Positions 7,229-15,587 of a DNA stretch of 34,231 nt are shown here, one piece after another (position 1 is the first letter of the stretch; each line of letters begins with the position of its first letter). The notes under the pieces were generated by a model, which had not been told where the DNA came from, did not search any database, and worked only from the letters and a program-made list of their open reading frames with translations. Origin of the DNA: an uncultured Synergistales bacterium (GTDB lineage: Bacteria > Synergistota > Synergistia > Synergistales > Aminobacteriaceae); assembly GCA_905233525.1 (NCBI GenBank), contig CAJOEW010000024.1, positions 1-34,231 on the forward strand, given 5' to 3'. The translations under genes and the position numbers were made by a program.

Positions 7229-8083
7229 TTAATCTACATCCCAATGAGGACCAGTATTATTATTGCTGCTTCCGCCTCCATTTCTGCTGCTGTCTGATAA
7301 TGATGTTGTGCTTGAACTTGATTCGCTTGAACTGCTTGAAAGTTCTGTACCGCCGTCATTGCCTGAATTAAATGTCCCTAAATGTCTTTCAAGAACGACT
7401 CGGCCTGCCCAAAGCATTCCCCATTGGCGCGCTAGGTCTGCTAATTCCAAAGGCTCGCCTCCATAAAACCAGACATCATTTTTATAAAGCTCCTTAGCTA
7501 ATTGCGGACGTAATCTTTTAAGCGTCTGCCATGTATATTCGCCTGAATTTGGAGTGATAAGCCGCCATCTTTTGCCCATCCATAAATAAACGCCAGGTTT
7601 ATAAATATTCCAGGCTATGATCGTGTTAATACCGCCGTCGTAAAACCAGCCAATACGATTACACATGTAACTGCGGACTTTTAAAAACTGTTTGCTATTG
7701 AAATTTACTCCATAGCCATAAAACGACGACATACGGGCAAGAGCGGGAACATCTGAAGGAATTACAGAGCCTACAAGAATATCTGTCGGATAAATTTTCC
7801 CAGCGCTGTCAGTTCTGCCGTATACCCATTTATTTTCATCTATTTGGGCAACAGGATAACCATCAAATGTAGCGTACCAACCTGCAGGCAAATCCGAAGG
7901 CTTCCATATTTCAAAATTCATCGCGTAAGATTTTTGATAAGCAGCCATGACCGGCGTATTATGATATTCAGGAACGTTGCCGGTATATCTTCCTGCCGCG
8001 TCAGCTGAATTGTAAGGCACTGGTAAAAAAATTATCGCTGCTGAAATTATAGCCATACTTGAAAATTTTATAACACGACTCAT
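7229..8083 (-). CDS. secreted protein with Ser-rich C-terminal tail, function unknown
   Basis: A signal peptide is clear: basic start, hydrophobic core and a probable cleavage after ADAA. The exported part (about 245 residues) is rich in Trp, Tyr and Gly (for example WKPSDLPAGWYATFDGYP, and WMGKRWRL), suggesting a beta-rich fold. It ends in a low-complexity Ser/Thr/Asn/Gly tail of about 40 residues and a final HWDVD. I do not recognise a family. The frame is open to a GTG at 8098 (MMKKKM...). I prefer the ATG at 8083 because AGGTGA then lies about 11 bases upstream; the ATG at 8095 would have almost no spacer. Followed by the TPR-like gene after 15 bases. Confidence 0.7.
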   Translation of the reverse strand: MSRVIKFSSMAIISAAIIFLPVPYNSADAAGRYTGNVPEYHNTPVMAAYQKSYAMNFEIWKPSDLPAGWYATFDGYPVAQIDENKWVYGRTDSAGKIYPTDILVGSVIPSDVPALARMSSFYGYGVNFNSKQFLKVRSYMCNRIGWFYDGGINTIIAWNIYKPGVYLWMGKRWRLITPNSGEYTWQTLKRLRPQLAKELYKNDVWFYGGEPLELADLARQWGMLWAGRVVLERHLGTFNSGNDGGTELSSSSSESSSSTTSLSDSSRNGGGSSNNNTGPHWDVD

Positions 8084-8140
8084 TTTTTTCTTCATCACCT
8101 GTAAAATATCCTGTAAAATTTTTAAAGATTATAGCTTATT

Positions 8141-8980
8141 TCAAGAACACATACGCGAACATGCTGTCAATAAATTTTTTGCAAGTACAGACGTAGTAAC
8201 AGCACCAACTCCGCCAGGTACAGGAGTTAAAGCCTTTACGATTCCTGAAACGTCATCAAAATCAACATCGCCGCATAATTTTTTATTCTCGTCAGTGTTT
8301 ATGCCAACGTCAATAATAATGCTGTCCTCGTTCACGTAATCGCGGTTTAAAAATTTCGCTTTACCTGTAGCTGTAATAATTATGTCGCTGGCTTTGCAAA
8401 TGTCCTTTAAATTTTGAGTGTGTGAATTACATACTGTTACAGTAGCGTCGCGCGATATTAACATGCTTGCAACAGGACGGCCTATAACCATGCTGCGGCC
8501 TATGACTGTAATATTTTTACCTGCGAGATCGATTTTATAATGATCCAGAATTTTAATCGCGCTTTCAGCTGTACACGGTGCGTAACAGTCAGGCTCATTT
8601 GAAAATAATTTCGCCACGTTTATATATCCCATGCAGTCAATATCTTTAACAGGATTTATATTTGCACGAACATAAGAATCATCAAGACCTTCAGGTAATG
8701 GCCTAAACATCAAAATTCCATGCACCGCAGGATTATTATTTATATAATCAAATTCTTTATCGAAATCGTTTTGAGCCATATTTTCGGAGAAACTAAATAC
8801 TTTCAAACTGAAATTTATAGAGCTGAATTTTTTTAATATGCCTCGTTCGTAAGCGAGATCATTATTTTTTGCGCCTATTCTTATTATAGCGAGCGTAGGA
8901 CTTATAATTAAATTGGCGCGTTCTTTTGCGAGATCATTTAATATTTCAGCAGCAACATCAGAACCGTTAAGCGTTAACAT
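8141..8980 (-). CDS. folD: methylenetetrahydrofolate dehydrogenase/cyclohydrolase FolD
   Basis: 279 residues, the usual length. This bifunctional enzyme interconverts 5,10-methylene-THF, methenyl-THF and 10-formyl-THF with NADP. The signature GRSMVIGRPVASML lies in the nucleotide-binding half, PGGVGAVTTSVL near the end, and the substrate-side segment DLAYERGILKKF with the active-site Lys near residue 48. ATG at 8980 with GAGGAGG about 11 bases upstream. It supplies the one-carbon unit used by the MetF gene at 13630. A methyltransferase remnant lies divergently upstream. Confidence 0.95.
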   Translation of the reverse strand: MLTLNGSDVAAEILNDLAKERANLIISPTLAIIRIGAKNNDLAYERGILKKFSSINFSLKVFSFSENMAQNDFDKEFDYINNNPAVHGILMFRPLPEGLDDSYVRANINPVKDIDCMGYINVAKLFSNEPDCYAPCTAESAIKILDHYKIDLAGKNITVIGRSMVIGRPVASMLISRDATVTVCNSHTQNLKDICKASDIIITATGKAKFLNRDYVNEDSIIIDVGINTDENKKLCGDVDFDDVSGIVKALTPVPGGVGAVTTSVLAKNLLTACSRMCS

Positions 8981-9077
8981 GATTTGCGGGACCTCCTCAA
9001 ATTTTAGTGTCTGAGAACGACAAATTATAATTCATTCGGATATTATACAAACTCAAATTCAAAAAGGAGTCCCGGCC

Positions 9078-9245
9078 ATGCAAGATAATATAATTATTAA
9101 CGGCGAGGCTATCAAAGAATTAAAAAAATTTCCTGCGACTCAAAAGCCGTTAAAATTATTAGAATGAGTTATAGCAATATCATCGAAATTAAATGATCTT
9201 GTGCTTGATCGTTTTTCTGGAACTATGACAACTAATACTAACGTG
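9078..9245 (+). pseudogene. DNA (adenine/cytosine-N4) methyltransferase C-terminal remnant
   Basis: ATG at 9078, preceded by AAGGAG at the right distance, reads 29 codons and stops at TGA 9165-9167. Read through, the frame gives TQKPLKLLE-stop-VIAISSKLNDLVLDRFSG followed by TMTTNT. This matches the conserved end of N6/N4 DNA methyltransferases, whose usual form is tqKPlkLLeWlI..SS...DlVLDpFsGsGTT. The stop stands where Trp is usual (TGG to TGA), and the SAM-binding FxGxGTT motif is degraded (Gly to Met). Upstream and downstream parts of the enzyme are absent. The remnant ends just before the ferredoxin ATG at 9259. It shows that a restriction-modification-type gene was once here. Confidence 0.65.
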
Positions 9246-9258
9246 GGGATTTTTACAA

Positions 9259-9945
9259 ATGATACGCAAAATTATTCGCATTGACCAAAATAAATGCAAC
9301 GGCTGCGGATTATGTGCCAAGGCTTGTCACGAAGGAGCGATCGAAATGATTGACGGTAAAGCAAAATTAACGCGCGAAAATTTTTGTGACGGATTTGGCG
9401 ATTGTTTACCTGAATGTCCCATGAATGCAATTTCATTTGAAGAACGGGAAGCGCCTGCATATGATGAAGCCGCCGTGAAAAAAGCTAAGGGCGCATGTCC
9501 AGGAATGATGAATATGTTTTTTAAACGCGCAGAAGAAATTTCAGATTCAGAATCAGAATTACAAACGCAGGAAATTAAATCACAGCTTCGTCAATGGCCT
9601 GTACAATTAAAATTATTACCGGTGCAGGCTGATTTTTATAACGGCGCTGATATTTTAATAGCTGCTGATTGTACGGCTTATGCTTACGGAAATTTTCACG
9701 ATGAATTTATCAGAGGCCGAATTGTTATAATCGCGTGTCCAAAACTTGATATGATTGACTATTCTGAGAAGCTCGCAGAAATTATCAAGAATAATAATAT
9801 TAAAAGCCTTACGCTCGTTCGAATGGAGGTTCCATGCTGCGGAGGACTTCAAAGAATGCTTGAAAAGGCTGTTTTGATTTCAGGAAAGAATTTAAAAATT
9901 CATACGATCATAATTACGCGCGACGGTAATAAAATTGAAGCATAA
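9259..9945 (+). CDS. 4Fe-4S dicluster-type ferredoxin protein
   Basis: 228 residues. The N-terminal ferredoxin domain has a full first motif CNGCGLCAKAC (Cys 13, 16, 19, 23) and a modified second motif CDGFGDCLPECP (Cys 43, 49, 53), in which Phe 46 replaces a cluster-ligand Cys. The rest (about 75-228) has further cysteines in ACPG, IACPK and PCCGG, suggesting an additional metal or redox site. This layout is common in a family of anaerobe ferredoxins of unknown partner. Spacing to the ATG from GGGGA is about 9 bases. It is ended by a terminator and is monocistronic. Confidence 0.8.
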   Translation: MIRKIIRIDQNKCNGCGLCAKACHEGAIEMIDGKAKLTRENFCDGFGDCLPECPMNAISFEEREAPAYDEAAVKKAKGACPGMMNMFFKRAEEISDSESELQTQEIKSQLRQWPVQLKLLPVQADFYNGADILIAADCTAYAYGNFHDEFIRGRIVIIACPKLDMIDYSEKLAEIIKNNNIKSLTLVRMEVPCCGGLQRMLEKAVLISGKNLKIHTIIITRDGNKIEA

Positions 9946-9957
9946 AATATTTTTCGC

Positions 9958-9990
9958 GAGAGCTTGATAAAAATTTCAGGCTCTTATTTT
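9958..9990 (+). terminator. intrinsic terminator after the ferredoxin gene
   Basis: AGAGC and GCTCT pair around a loop containing an inner TGA/TCA pair, followed by TATTTTTTT. It lies a few bases after the stop codon. Confidence 0.65.
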
Positions 9991-10107
9991 TTTAGCGCAA
10001 TCAAAATAAAGTGTTTAGCTCATAAAAAATAATTTCACTGAGAATATAATTACGCCTGACTAGTTTTCAACAATACTTGCAAATTCTAAGGGAAGGTGTT
10101 TTTTCAG

Positions 10108-12198
10108 ATGGGTGTACGTAAACCCGAAGACATCAGAAGTTTCGCGTTATGTGCTCATGGCGGCGCAGGTAAAACATCATTAGCTGAGGCCATGCTTTTT
10201 TGTAATAATCAAATTTCCCGTATGGGTTCCGTACAAAATGGCAATACTGTCAGCGATTTCCAGTCAGAAGAACAAAAAAGACAGATTTCAATCAGCACAT
10301 CACTTTTAACTCTTGAGCGTGCAGGCAAATTATTTTATGTTCTTGATGCTCCAGGTTATGCTGATTTTACGGGTGAGATGAGCGCGGCGATTCGTGTTGC
10401 TGATTCTGCTGTAGTTCTTGTAAGTGCAGTCGGCGGCATCGAAGTTCAAACGAGCAGAGCTTGGGAATATGCAAGCCATCATAACGCGCCTGTTATATTC
10501 GTAATTTCAAAAATGGATCGCGAAAATGCAGACTTTGAAAAAGTTTTAGACGATATAAAATCTCAATTCAGTCAAAATGCTTTACCGGTGTTCTTACCGA
10601 TTGGCTCAGCTGAAAAATTTAAAGGCGTTGCTGATGTAATAAAAGGTAAGGCTTATATTTATAATAATGACGGTTCAGGAAAATTCACAGAAGAAAATAT
10701 ACCAGCTGAATTAACAGATGAAGCAGCTTCAGCGCGTGAAGCCATTGTTGAAGCAGCCGTAGAGATGGACGATCAGTTAATGGAGAAATATTTAGAGGGC
10801 GAGTCCATTTCAGACGAAGACTTATCACGCACATTAAAACAGGCCATTGCAAAACGCAGAATAATGCCCGTATTTGCTTTATCATCAGTTCTGAATATCG
10901 GCGTTAATAAATTTTTGGACTTTGCCGCAGAATATTTCCCGTCGCCTGTTGATGTCGGAGCTGTTGAAGCTATGGACGGCGATAAAAAAATTACTGTCGA
11001 ACCAAAACTTGACGCGCCGTTTTCATCATTGTGCTTTAAAGTTCTGGCAGATCCTTACGTTGGTAAATTGTCATTCATACGCGTTTATTCAGGCACGTTA
11101 TCATCAGAGGGCAACAGCATTTACAATATTAACAAGTCTGAAGACGAGCGCATAAGCTCATTTAAACAAATGACAGGTAAAGACGGTAAAGACATAAAGG
11201 AAATTATTGCCGGCGATATTATTGCAATACCGAAATTACAAAGCACAAAAGTTGGACATACGTTAGCAGTAAAAGGCGGTTTCAACGGCAGATTTGCGCA
11301 TATAGAATTCCCTAAACCTGTTTACAGCGTAGCAATCGTTGCAAAAACAAGAGCCGATGAAGATAAATTAGGCAACGCAATATCGAGAATCCTTGAAGAA
11401 GATCGCGGCCTTACGTTTGAAAAGAATGCAGAGACTCGCGACAATGTTTTATCAGGAATGGGCGATATGCATATAGCGATCGTGCTTGCAAAAATGAAAG
11501 AACGTTACGGCGTTGAGCTTGATGTTAAAGTTCCTCAAGTGCCTTATCGTGAAACAATTCGCAAGACAGCCGAAGCCCAGGGTAAACACAAAAAACAATC
11601 CGGCGGCCATGGACAATACGGCGATGTTTATATTCGTTACAGTCCTTTGGAACGCGGAGCCGGTTTTGAATTTGTTGACAGCGTTGTCGGCGGAGCTGTA
11701 CCTCGTAATTTTATTCCTGCTGTTGAAAAAGGATTACGCGAATATATGACAGCCGGACCTCTTGCTGGATTCCCTGTTGTTGATTTCAAGGCTGATTTAT
11801 ATTACGGCTCATATCATGATGTTGACAGCTCCGAAATGTCATTTAAATTAGCAACTCGTTTGTCATTTCGTAAAGGAATTATGGACGCTAATCCGGTTTT
11901 GCTTGAGCCTATAATGGACGTTGAAGTCACTGTACCTGATCAGTTAATGGGAACGATTATGGGCGACTTCAATTCAAGACGCGGCCGTATTATGGGAATG
12001 GAAGGCCATGGAAAATTACAGGTTGTTAAAGCTCAAGTTCCGTTGTCTGAAATGTTCAGATATGCGATCGATTTAAGATCAATGACATCAGGCGAAGGAT
12101 CTTTCTCGATGGAATATTCGCATTATGAAGAAGTGCCTGGCGATATCGCTAAAAAAGTTATTGCCGCTCACAAAAAAGAAGAGGAAGACGAAGAGTAA
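10108..12198 (+). CDS. elongation factor G-like GTPase (FusA2 type)
   Basis: About 696 residues with the full EF-G domain order: G domain, domain II, and domains III-V ending in the GQYGDVYIR and GSFSMEYSHYEEVP regions. The GTPase motifs differ from canonical EF-G: G1 is AHGGAGKTS (not AHVDAGKTT), G3 is DAPGYADF (not DTPGHVDF) and G4 is SKMDREN. The catalytic His of G3 is thus Tyr, typical of the EF-G-like paralogue group, so this is not the main translocase. Its cellular job is not established. ATG at 10108 has GGAAGGTG 9 bases upstream; the GTG at 10096 is part of that ribosome-binding site. Stand-alone transcript ended by the hairpin at 12237. Confidence 0.9.
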   Translation: MGVRKPEDIRSFALCAHGGAGKTSLAEAMLFCNNQISRMGSVQNGNTVSDFQSEEQKRQISISTSLLTLERAGKLFYVLDAPGYADFTGEMSAAIRVADSAVVLVSAVGGIEVQTSRAWEYASHHNAPVIFVISKMDRENADFEKVLDDIKSQFSQNALPVFLPIGSAEKFKGVADVIKGKAYIYNNDGSGKFTEENIPAELTDEAASAREAIVEAAVEMDDQLMEKYLEGESISDEDLSRTLKQAIAKRRIMPVFALSSVLNIGVNKFLDFAAEYFPSPVDVGAVEAMDGDKKITVEPKLDAPFSSLCFKVLADPYVGKLSFIRVYSGTLSSEGNSIYNINKSEDERISSFKQMTGKDGKDIKEIIAGDIIAIPKLQSTKVGHTLAVKGGFNGRFAHIEFPKPVYSVAIVAKTRADEDKLGNAISRILEEDRGLTFEKNAETRDNVLSGMGDMHIAIVLAKMKERYGVELDVKVPQVPYRETIRKTAEAQGKHKKQSGGHGQYGDVYIRYSPLERGAGFEFVDSVVGGAVPRNFIPAVEKGLREYMTAGPLAGFPVVDFKADLYYGSYHDVDSSEMSFKLATRLSFRKGIMDANPVLLEPIMDVEVTVPDQLMGTIMGDFNSRRGRIMGMEGHGKLQVVKAQVPLSEMFRYAIDLRSMTSGEGSFSMEYSHYEEVPGDIAKKVIAAHKKEEEDEE

Positions 12199-12236
12199 AT
12201 CACTCGCTCAAAATTATAAATCACGATGTAAAAATT

Positions 12237-12275
12237 CCCTCTCGTGCATACATACGGGAGGGCTTTGTTTTTTTC
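12237..12275 (+). terminator. intrinsic terminator after the EF-G-like gene
   Basis: CCCTCTCGT (12237-12245) pairs with ACGGGAGGG (12254-12262) with one T-G wobble, followed by CTTTGTTTTTTT. It lies between convergent genes and could also slow transcripts of waaA from the other side. Confidence 0.85.
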
Positions 12276-12282
12276 AAGCTTG

Positions 12283-13563
12283 TTAAATTTCAAGGGCGTT
12301 TAAATTTTCTTCGACAGCCTGCCAGGTTTTTTTAGCAGCTCCTCCGAGAGTATTAAAATATTTTTTGCAAGCCGTTTGAGCTTTTTTACGTTCTTCAGCG
12401 CTTAAAGATTCTCCCCACGCGCGAGCCAATTCAAAATCACTGTGAACACATTGAGCGGCTTTCATTGTGTCCATTCGATCTGTATCAGGAAAATCTGTCA
12501 TGTAAGGTCCGTGAATTGTTTTCAATCCGAATAACGCAGGCTCAAAAGGATTCTGGCCTCCTTTGTCTACCAGGCTTCCACCAACAAAAACAGCGTCAGC
12601 CGCAGCATATAAACTAAATAACATTCCGATTTTATCGATTACAAGGACATCAAAATTTTTAGAGTCGCGTTCGTTTTCATCAGGAAGCTTTGAAAATAAT
12701 TCGGCCTGCAAATCTGAATAAGGTAACACCGAAGCTATAGACATTAAAGATCTTTCAGGATGTCTAGGAACTATAACGAGCTTTGATTTTTGAAATTTCT
12801 TACGCACCATCCTGAACGCTGATATTATTATTTCGTCTTCACCTTGATGAGTGCTGCCGGCTACAAATAATTTTCCGCCTTCTGTTTTCAGCCAGTCCCA
12901 TTCATTGCCTGAAGTCTCATCGCGGCGGTTTAATAACGTATCAACTTTACAATCGCCCGTAATTATAATTTTCTCGTCAGGTACTCCGAGTGTTAAAAAT
13001 TTTTCACGGTCTTCTTCAAATCTGACCATGAGTTTATTAAAACAAGATAATATATTTTTCCAGAACCAAGCAGTTTTTTTCAAGCGCTTGAAACTTTTTT
13101 CGGATATACGCCCGTTAGCAAGATATACCGGAATATTTTTGGAATGTAACTGCGTTAATAATTCCGGCCATAATTCCGTCTCCATTGTGATATAAATTTT
13201 AGGCTGTATATTTTCGATTGCGAGCTTAACAAATTTTTTATAATCCCATACACTGTAAATTATTTTATCAACAATGCCTGACAATAATTTTACGGCTGTG
13301 TCGCGTCCTGTTGGTGTTACTGTTGAAATTATGCACGGAAGATCGGAATTATTTTTTATTTCGCGAATCAATGAGCTTGCTGACTGGACTTCACCGACTG
13401 AAACGGCATGAACCCAAATACAATCAGACGGAACATTTTTTATAATGCCCATGCGTTCGAGAACATCATTTTTGTATTTGCGCTTTAAGATTTTCAAGCC
13501 TCCGAGATTAAAAAATGCGCCTGCCAAAAATCTGTATAACATCATCGTAAATTTAAATATCAT
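12283..13563 (-). CDS. waaA: 3-deoxy-D-manno-octulosonic acid (Kdo) transferase
   Basis: 426 residues. WaaA adds Kdo to the lipid A precursor at the cytoplasmic face of the inner membrane, a marker of an LPS-bearing outer membrane. A short hydrophobic N-terminal anchor (about 5-25) is followed by the signatures WVHAVSVGEVQS, METELWPELL, FVAGSTHQGEDE and VGGSLVDKGGQNPFEPA, in the expected order for this GT30 family. ATG at 13563 with GGAGG about 13 bases upstream. Divergent from metF, with a palindromic -10 element between them (13595-13602). Confidence 0.95.
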   Translation of the reverse strand: MIFKFTMMLYRFLAGAFFNLGGLKILKRKYKNDVLERMGIIKNVPSDCIWVHAVSVGEVQSASSLIREIKNNSDLPCIISTVTPTGRDTAVKLLSGIVDKIIYSVWDYKKFVKLAIENIQPKIYITMETELWPELLTQLHSKNIPVYLANGRISEKSFKRLKKTAWFWKNILSCFNKLMVRFEEDREKFLTLGVPDEKIIITGDCKVDTLLNRRDETSGNEWDWLKTEGGKLFVAGSTHQGEDEIIISAFRMVRKKFQKSKLVIVPRHPERSLMSIASVLPYSDLQAELFSKLPDENERDSKNFDVLVIDKIGMLFSLYAAADAVFVGGSLVDKGGQNPFEPALFGLKTIHGPYMTDFPDTDRMDTMKAAQCVHSDFELARAWGESLSAEERKKAQTACKKYFNTLGGAAKKTWQAVEENLNALEI

Positions 13564-13594
13564 GTTTATATTTAAACCTCCATAATAAATATAG

Positions 13595-13602
13595 ATTATA
13601 AT
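13595..13602. promoter_or_regulatory. palindromic -10 element shared by waaA and metF
   Basis: ATTATAAT at 13595-13602 is self-complementary, so TATAAT is read on both strands (13597-13602 plus, 13600-13595 minus) in the 66-base gap between divergent waaA and metF. The distances to both start codons suit promoters with short leaders. No good -35 box is seen on either side, so this is tentative. Confidence 0.4.
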
Positions 13603-13629
13603 TATCTCGCAAAATAAATTTTAAAAAGT

Positions 13630-14502
13630 GTGCGTGATCAATTTATGAGTTTCTCTTACACGTTTGAAATTTTCCCGCCTAAAGGCAATAACAGTACTGA
13701 AGGCACTTATGCTGTACTTGATAGTCTCGTAAGCTTTTATCCTGATTTGATAAGCGTTACATACGGTGCAGGAGGTTCAAGCCGTGATAACACTGTTGAA
13801 ATTTCAGCAGGCATTAAAAAACGTTATAACATTCCGGGCGTAGCTCATTTAACCTGCGTCGGAAGCACTAAAGATCACATCAGAGAGATCTTAAACGAAT
13901 TAAAATCAAACGGCGTTAGAAATATATTAGCTTTAAGAGGAGATCTTAACGAAAAATCACAGCTCGGAGATTTTCATTATGCTTCGGAATTGATTAAATT
14001 CATCAAAGAAGAACATGGCGATGACTTTGATATTTACGCTGCGTGTTATCCTGAAAAACACCCTGAAGCCGCAAACATTGACGAAGATTTAAAACACTTA
14101 AAAGCAAAATGCGATCTTGGTGTCAAAGCTTTAATCTCGCAATTATTTTTTGATAACGATATATTTTGCGCGTGGCGTGATAAGGCTCGTTCATACGGTA
14201 TAGATACGCCGATTATAGCTGGAATAATGCCCGTTACATCAGCCGCTCAAATTTCTAAAGTCGTCGAGATGTGCGGAGCCAGCGTGCCTGAAAGAGTTAG
14301 ACGTTTTGTAACATCGTACGATAAAAATTCAGGAGCCTTAAAAGAAGCCGGAATAATTTACACGACAGAACAATTGATTGATTTAATGGCTCGCGGCGTT
14401 GATGGAATACATTTATACACTATGAACCAGGCTGACACGGTGCGCAGAATTGATAATAATATACGCGCTGTATTATATTCAAAGCGGCATGGACATAAAT
14501 AA
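13630..14502 (+). CDS. metF: methylenetetrahydrofolate reductase
   Basis: About 285-290 residues, the normal bacterial length. It reduces 5,10-methylene-THF to 5-methyl-THF using FAD. Family motifs: FEIFPPKG at the start, SVTYGAGGSS, HLTCVG, ILALRGD and FFDNDIF, then the end region GVDGIHLYTMN. The frame starts at GTG 13630; an ATG at 13645 (MSFSYTFEIF) fits the family start better. Neither has a good ribosome-binding site, so the mRNA may be leaderless or weakly translated. The end overlaps the MetH-activation gene by 14 bases, linking the two steps of methionine methyl supply. Confidence 0.94.
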   Translation: MRDQFMSFSYTFEIFPPKGNNSTEGTYAVLDSLVSFYPDLISVTYGAGGSSRDNTVEISAGIKKRYNIPGVAHLTCVGSTKDHIREILNELKSNGVRNILALRGDLNEKSQLGDFHYASELIKFIKEEHGDDFDIYAACYPEKHPEAANIDEDLKHLKAKCDLGVKALISQLFFDNDIFCAWRDKARSYGIDTPIIAGIMPVTSAAQISKVVEMCGASVPERVRRFVTSYDKNSGALKEAGIIYTTEQLIDLMARGVDGIHLYTMNQADTVRRIDNNIRAVLYSKRHGHK

Positions 14503-15100
14503 AAAAGCTGTTACGGACGCGTTAAGATATATGAGAGTTCCGCCTGACGCTCATACGCCTGAATTGATCCGCACGGTTGAAAAAGCCTTTGAAAAATTAG
14601 AGACGTATATAACTCCTCGTGTAATATGGGGAGAATTTTCGATCGTGCATTTTGACGGCGGAATCAAGCTCGCTTACACAGACATTTACAGCCGTGATAT
14701 AGAGCGCTTGACATCTAGATCAAGTGCTTGTGTTTTAATGGCAGCAACTTTAGGAGCAGAAGTCGATCGTCAAATTGCCCTGGCTCAAAAAAGAGATATG
14801 CTTGACGGAATTGCTTTAGACGCTTGCGCATCAGTGAGAATAGATTTATATTGCGACGAAGTCATGAATCTTGAGATGAGCCAAATTTTGAAGCCTAATG
14901 AATTTTTAACATCGCGCTTCAGTCCCGGATATGGCGATTTTAATTTAAGCTTCGTTGAAGATATTTTGACAATATTAAACGCTGCTAAACGTATCGGACT
15001 TTCAATAACAAGTACTTACATGATGACACCTGTAAAATCTGTAACGGCATTATCAGGAATAGCACAGCGCCCGAATTATTTTAATAACAATGCTGAATAA
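14489..15100 (+). CDS. vitamin B12-dependent methionine synthase activation-domain protein
   Basis: 203 residues from the ATG at 14489, which lies inside the end of metF (14-base overlap). The frame is open upstream to 14450, but those residues are encoded within metF and lack a ribosome-binding site. The body matches the MetH reactivation domain: SRFSPGYGDFNLSF, then LNAAKRIGLSIT and MMTPVKSVTALSG. In this role the protein binds SAM and helps reductively remethylate the corrinoid of a split methionine synthase; the MetH core is elsewhere in the genome. Directly coupled to metF upstream and to the PilO-like gene downstream (11-base overlap). Confidence 0.88.
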   Translation: MDINKKAVTDALRYMRVPPDAHTPELIRTVEKAFEKLETYITPRVIWGEFSIVHFDGGIKLAYTDIYSRDIERLTSRSSACVLMAATLGAEVDRQIALAQKRDMLDGIALDACASVRIDLYCDEVMNLEMSQILKPNEFLTSRFSPGYGDFNLSFVEDILTILNAAKRIGLSITSTYMMTPVKSVTALSGIAQRPNYFNNNAE

Positions 15101-15584
15101 TATAGACAAGCGGATAATTTATATAAGCCTGATTTTTATAATAACATGTGTAATAATATGCGCAGTTATAATTTATCCGATCAGGCTTGTTAATTCTGTA
15201 CGTGTTGAAAATATCGAACTTGAGCGCGAAAATTCAGCCATTCAAAACGAGATCGACGAGCTTAAAAATCAAAATGAGGCTCTCACGAAATTAAATAACA
15301 TAGACATTCCGATCGAGCGAGTCAGCTTAATAGAATTATTTACGAGCGTTCAAAATATATTTAAAATCAACAGCATCAATATAATTTCATCAGAACAGGA
15401 TCAAGAATATCAGACTATCAAATTAAAGCTTGAAGGCGATTATTATATTTTTGCTGCCAGTCTTGCTGAACTGAGGCTGTTAAAAAATCCTTTCAAGATA
15501 ACCGCGCTCAATATCAGGAAAAGTACAAAAGATCCTGTAAATCTTATTGAAGCTGATTTAACATTAACGGCGCTTGTAAAATAA
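15090..15584 (+). CDS. PilO-like type IV pilus/secretion inner-membrane protein
   Basis: 164 residues with the architecture of PilO/GspM: a short cytoplasmic start, one membrane helix (about 8-32), a coiled-coil stretch rich in Glu/Asn/Leu (about 38-68) and a C-terminal ferredoxin-like fold (about 75-164, YQTIKLKLEGDYYIFAASL...). Sequence identity to PilO is not obvious, so the call rests on layout and neighbour. It overlaps the MetH-activation gene by 11 bases and is followed after 3 bases by a PilP-like gene. A prepilin peptidase gene at 29252 supports the presence of pili. Confidence 0.55.
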   Translation: MLNNIDKRIIYISLIFIITCVIICAVIIYPIRLVNSVRVENIELERENSAIQNEIDELKNQNEALTKLNNIDIPIERVSLIELFTSVQNIFKINSINIISSEQDQEYQTIKLKLEGDYYIFAASLAELRLLKNPFKITALNIRKSTKDPVNLIEADLTLTALVK

Positions 15585-15587
15585 TTC

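Noticed and set aside
10096-10107. GTG at 10096 as the EF-G-like start
   Set aside because: It is part of the GGAAGGTG ribosome-binding site of the ATG at 10108, and the four extra residues do not fit the family.
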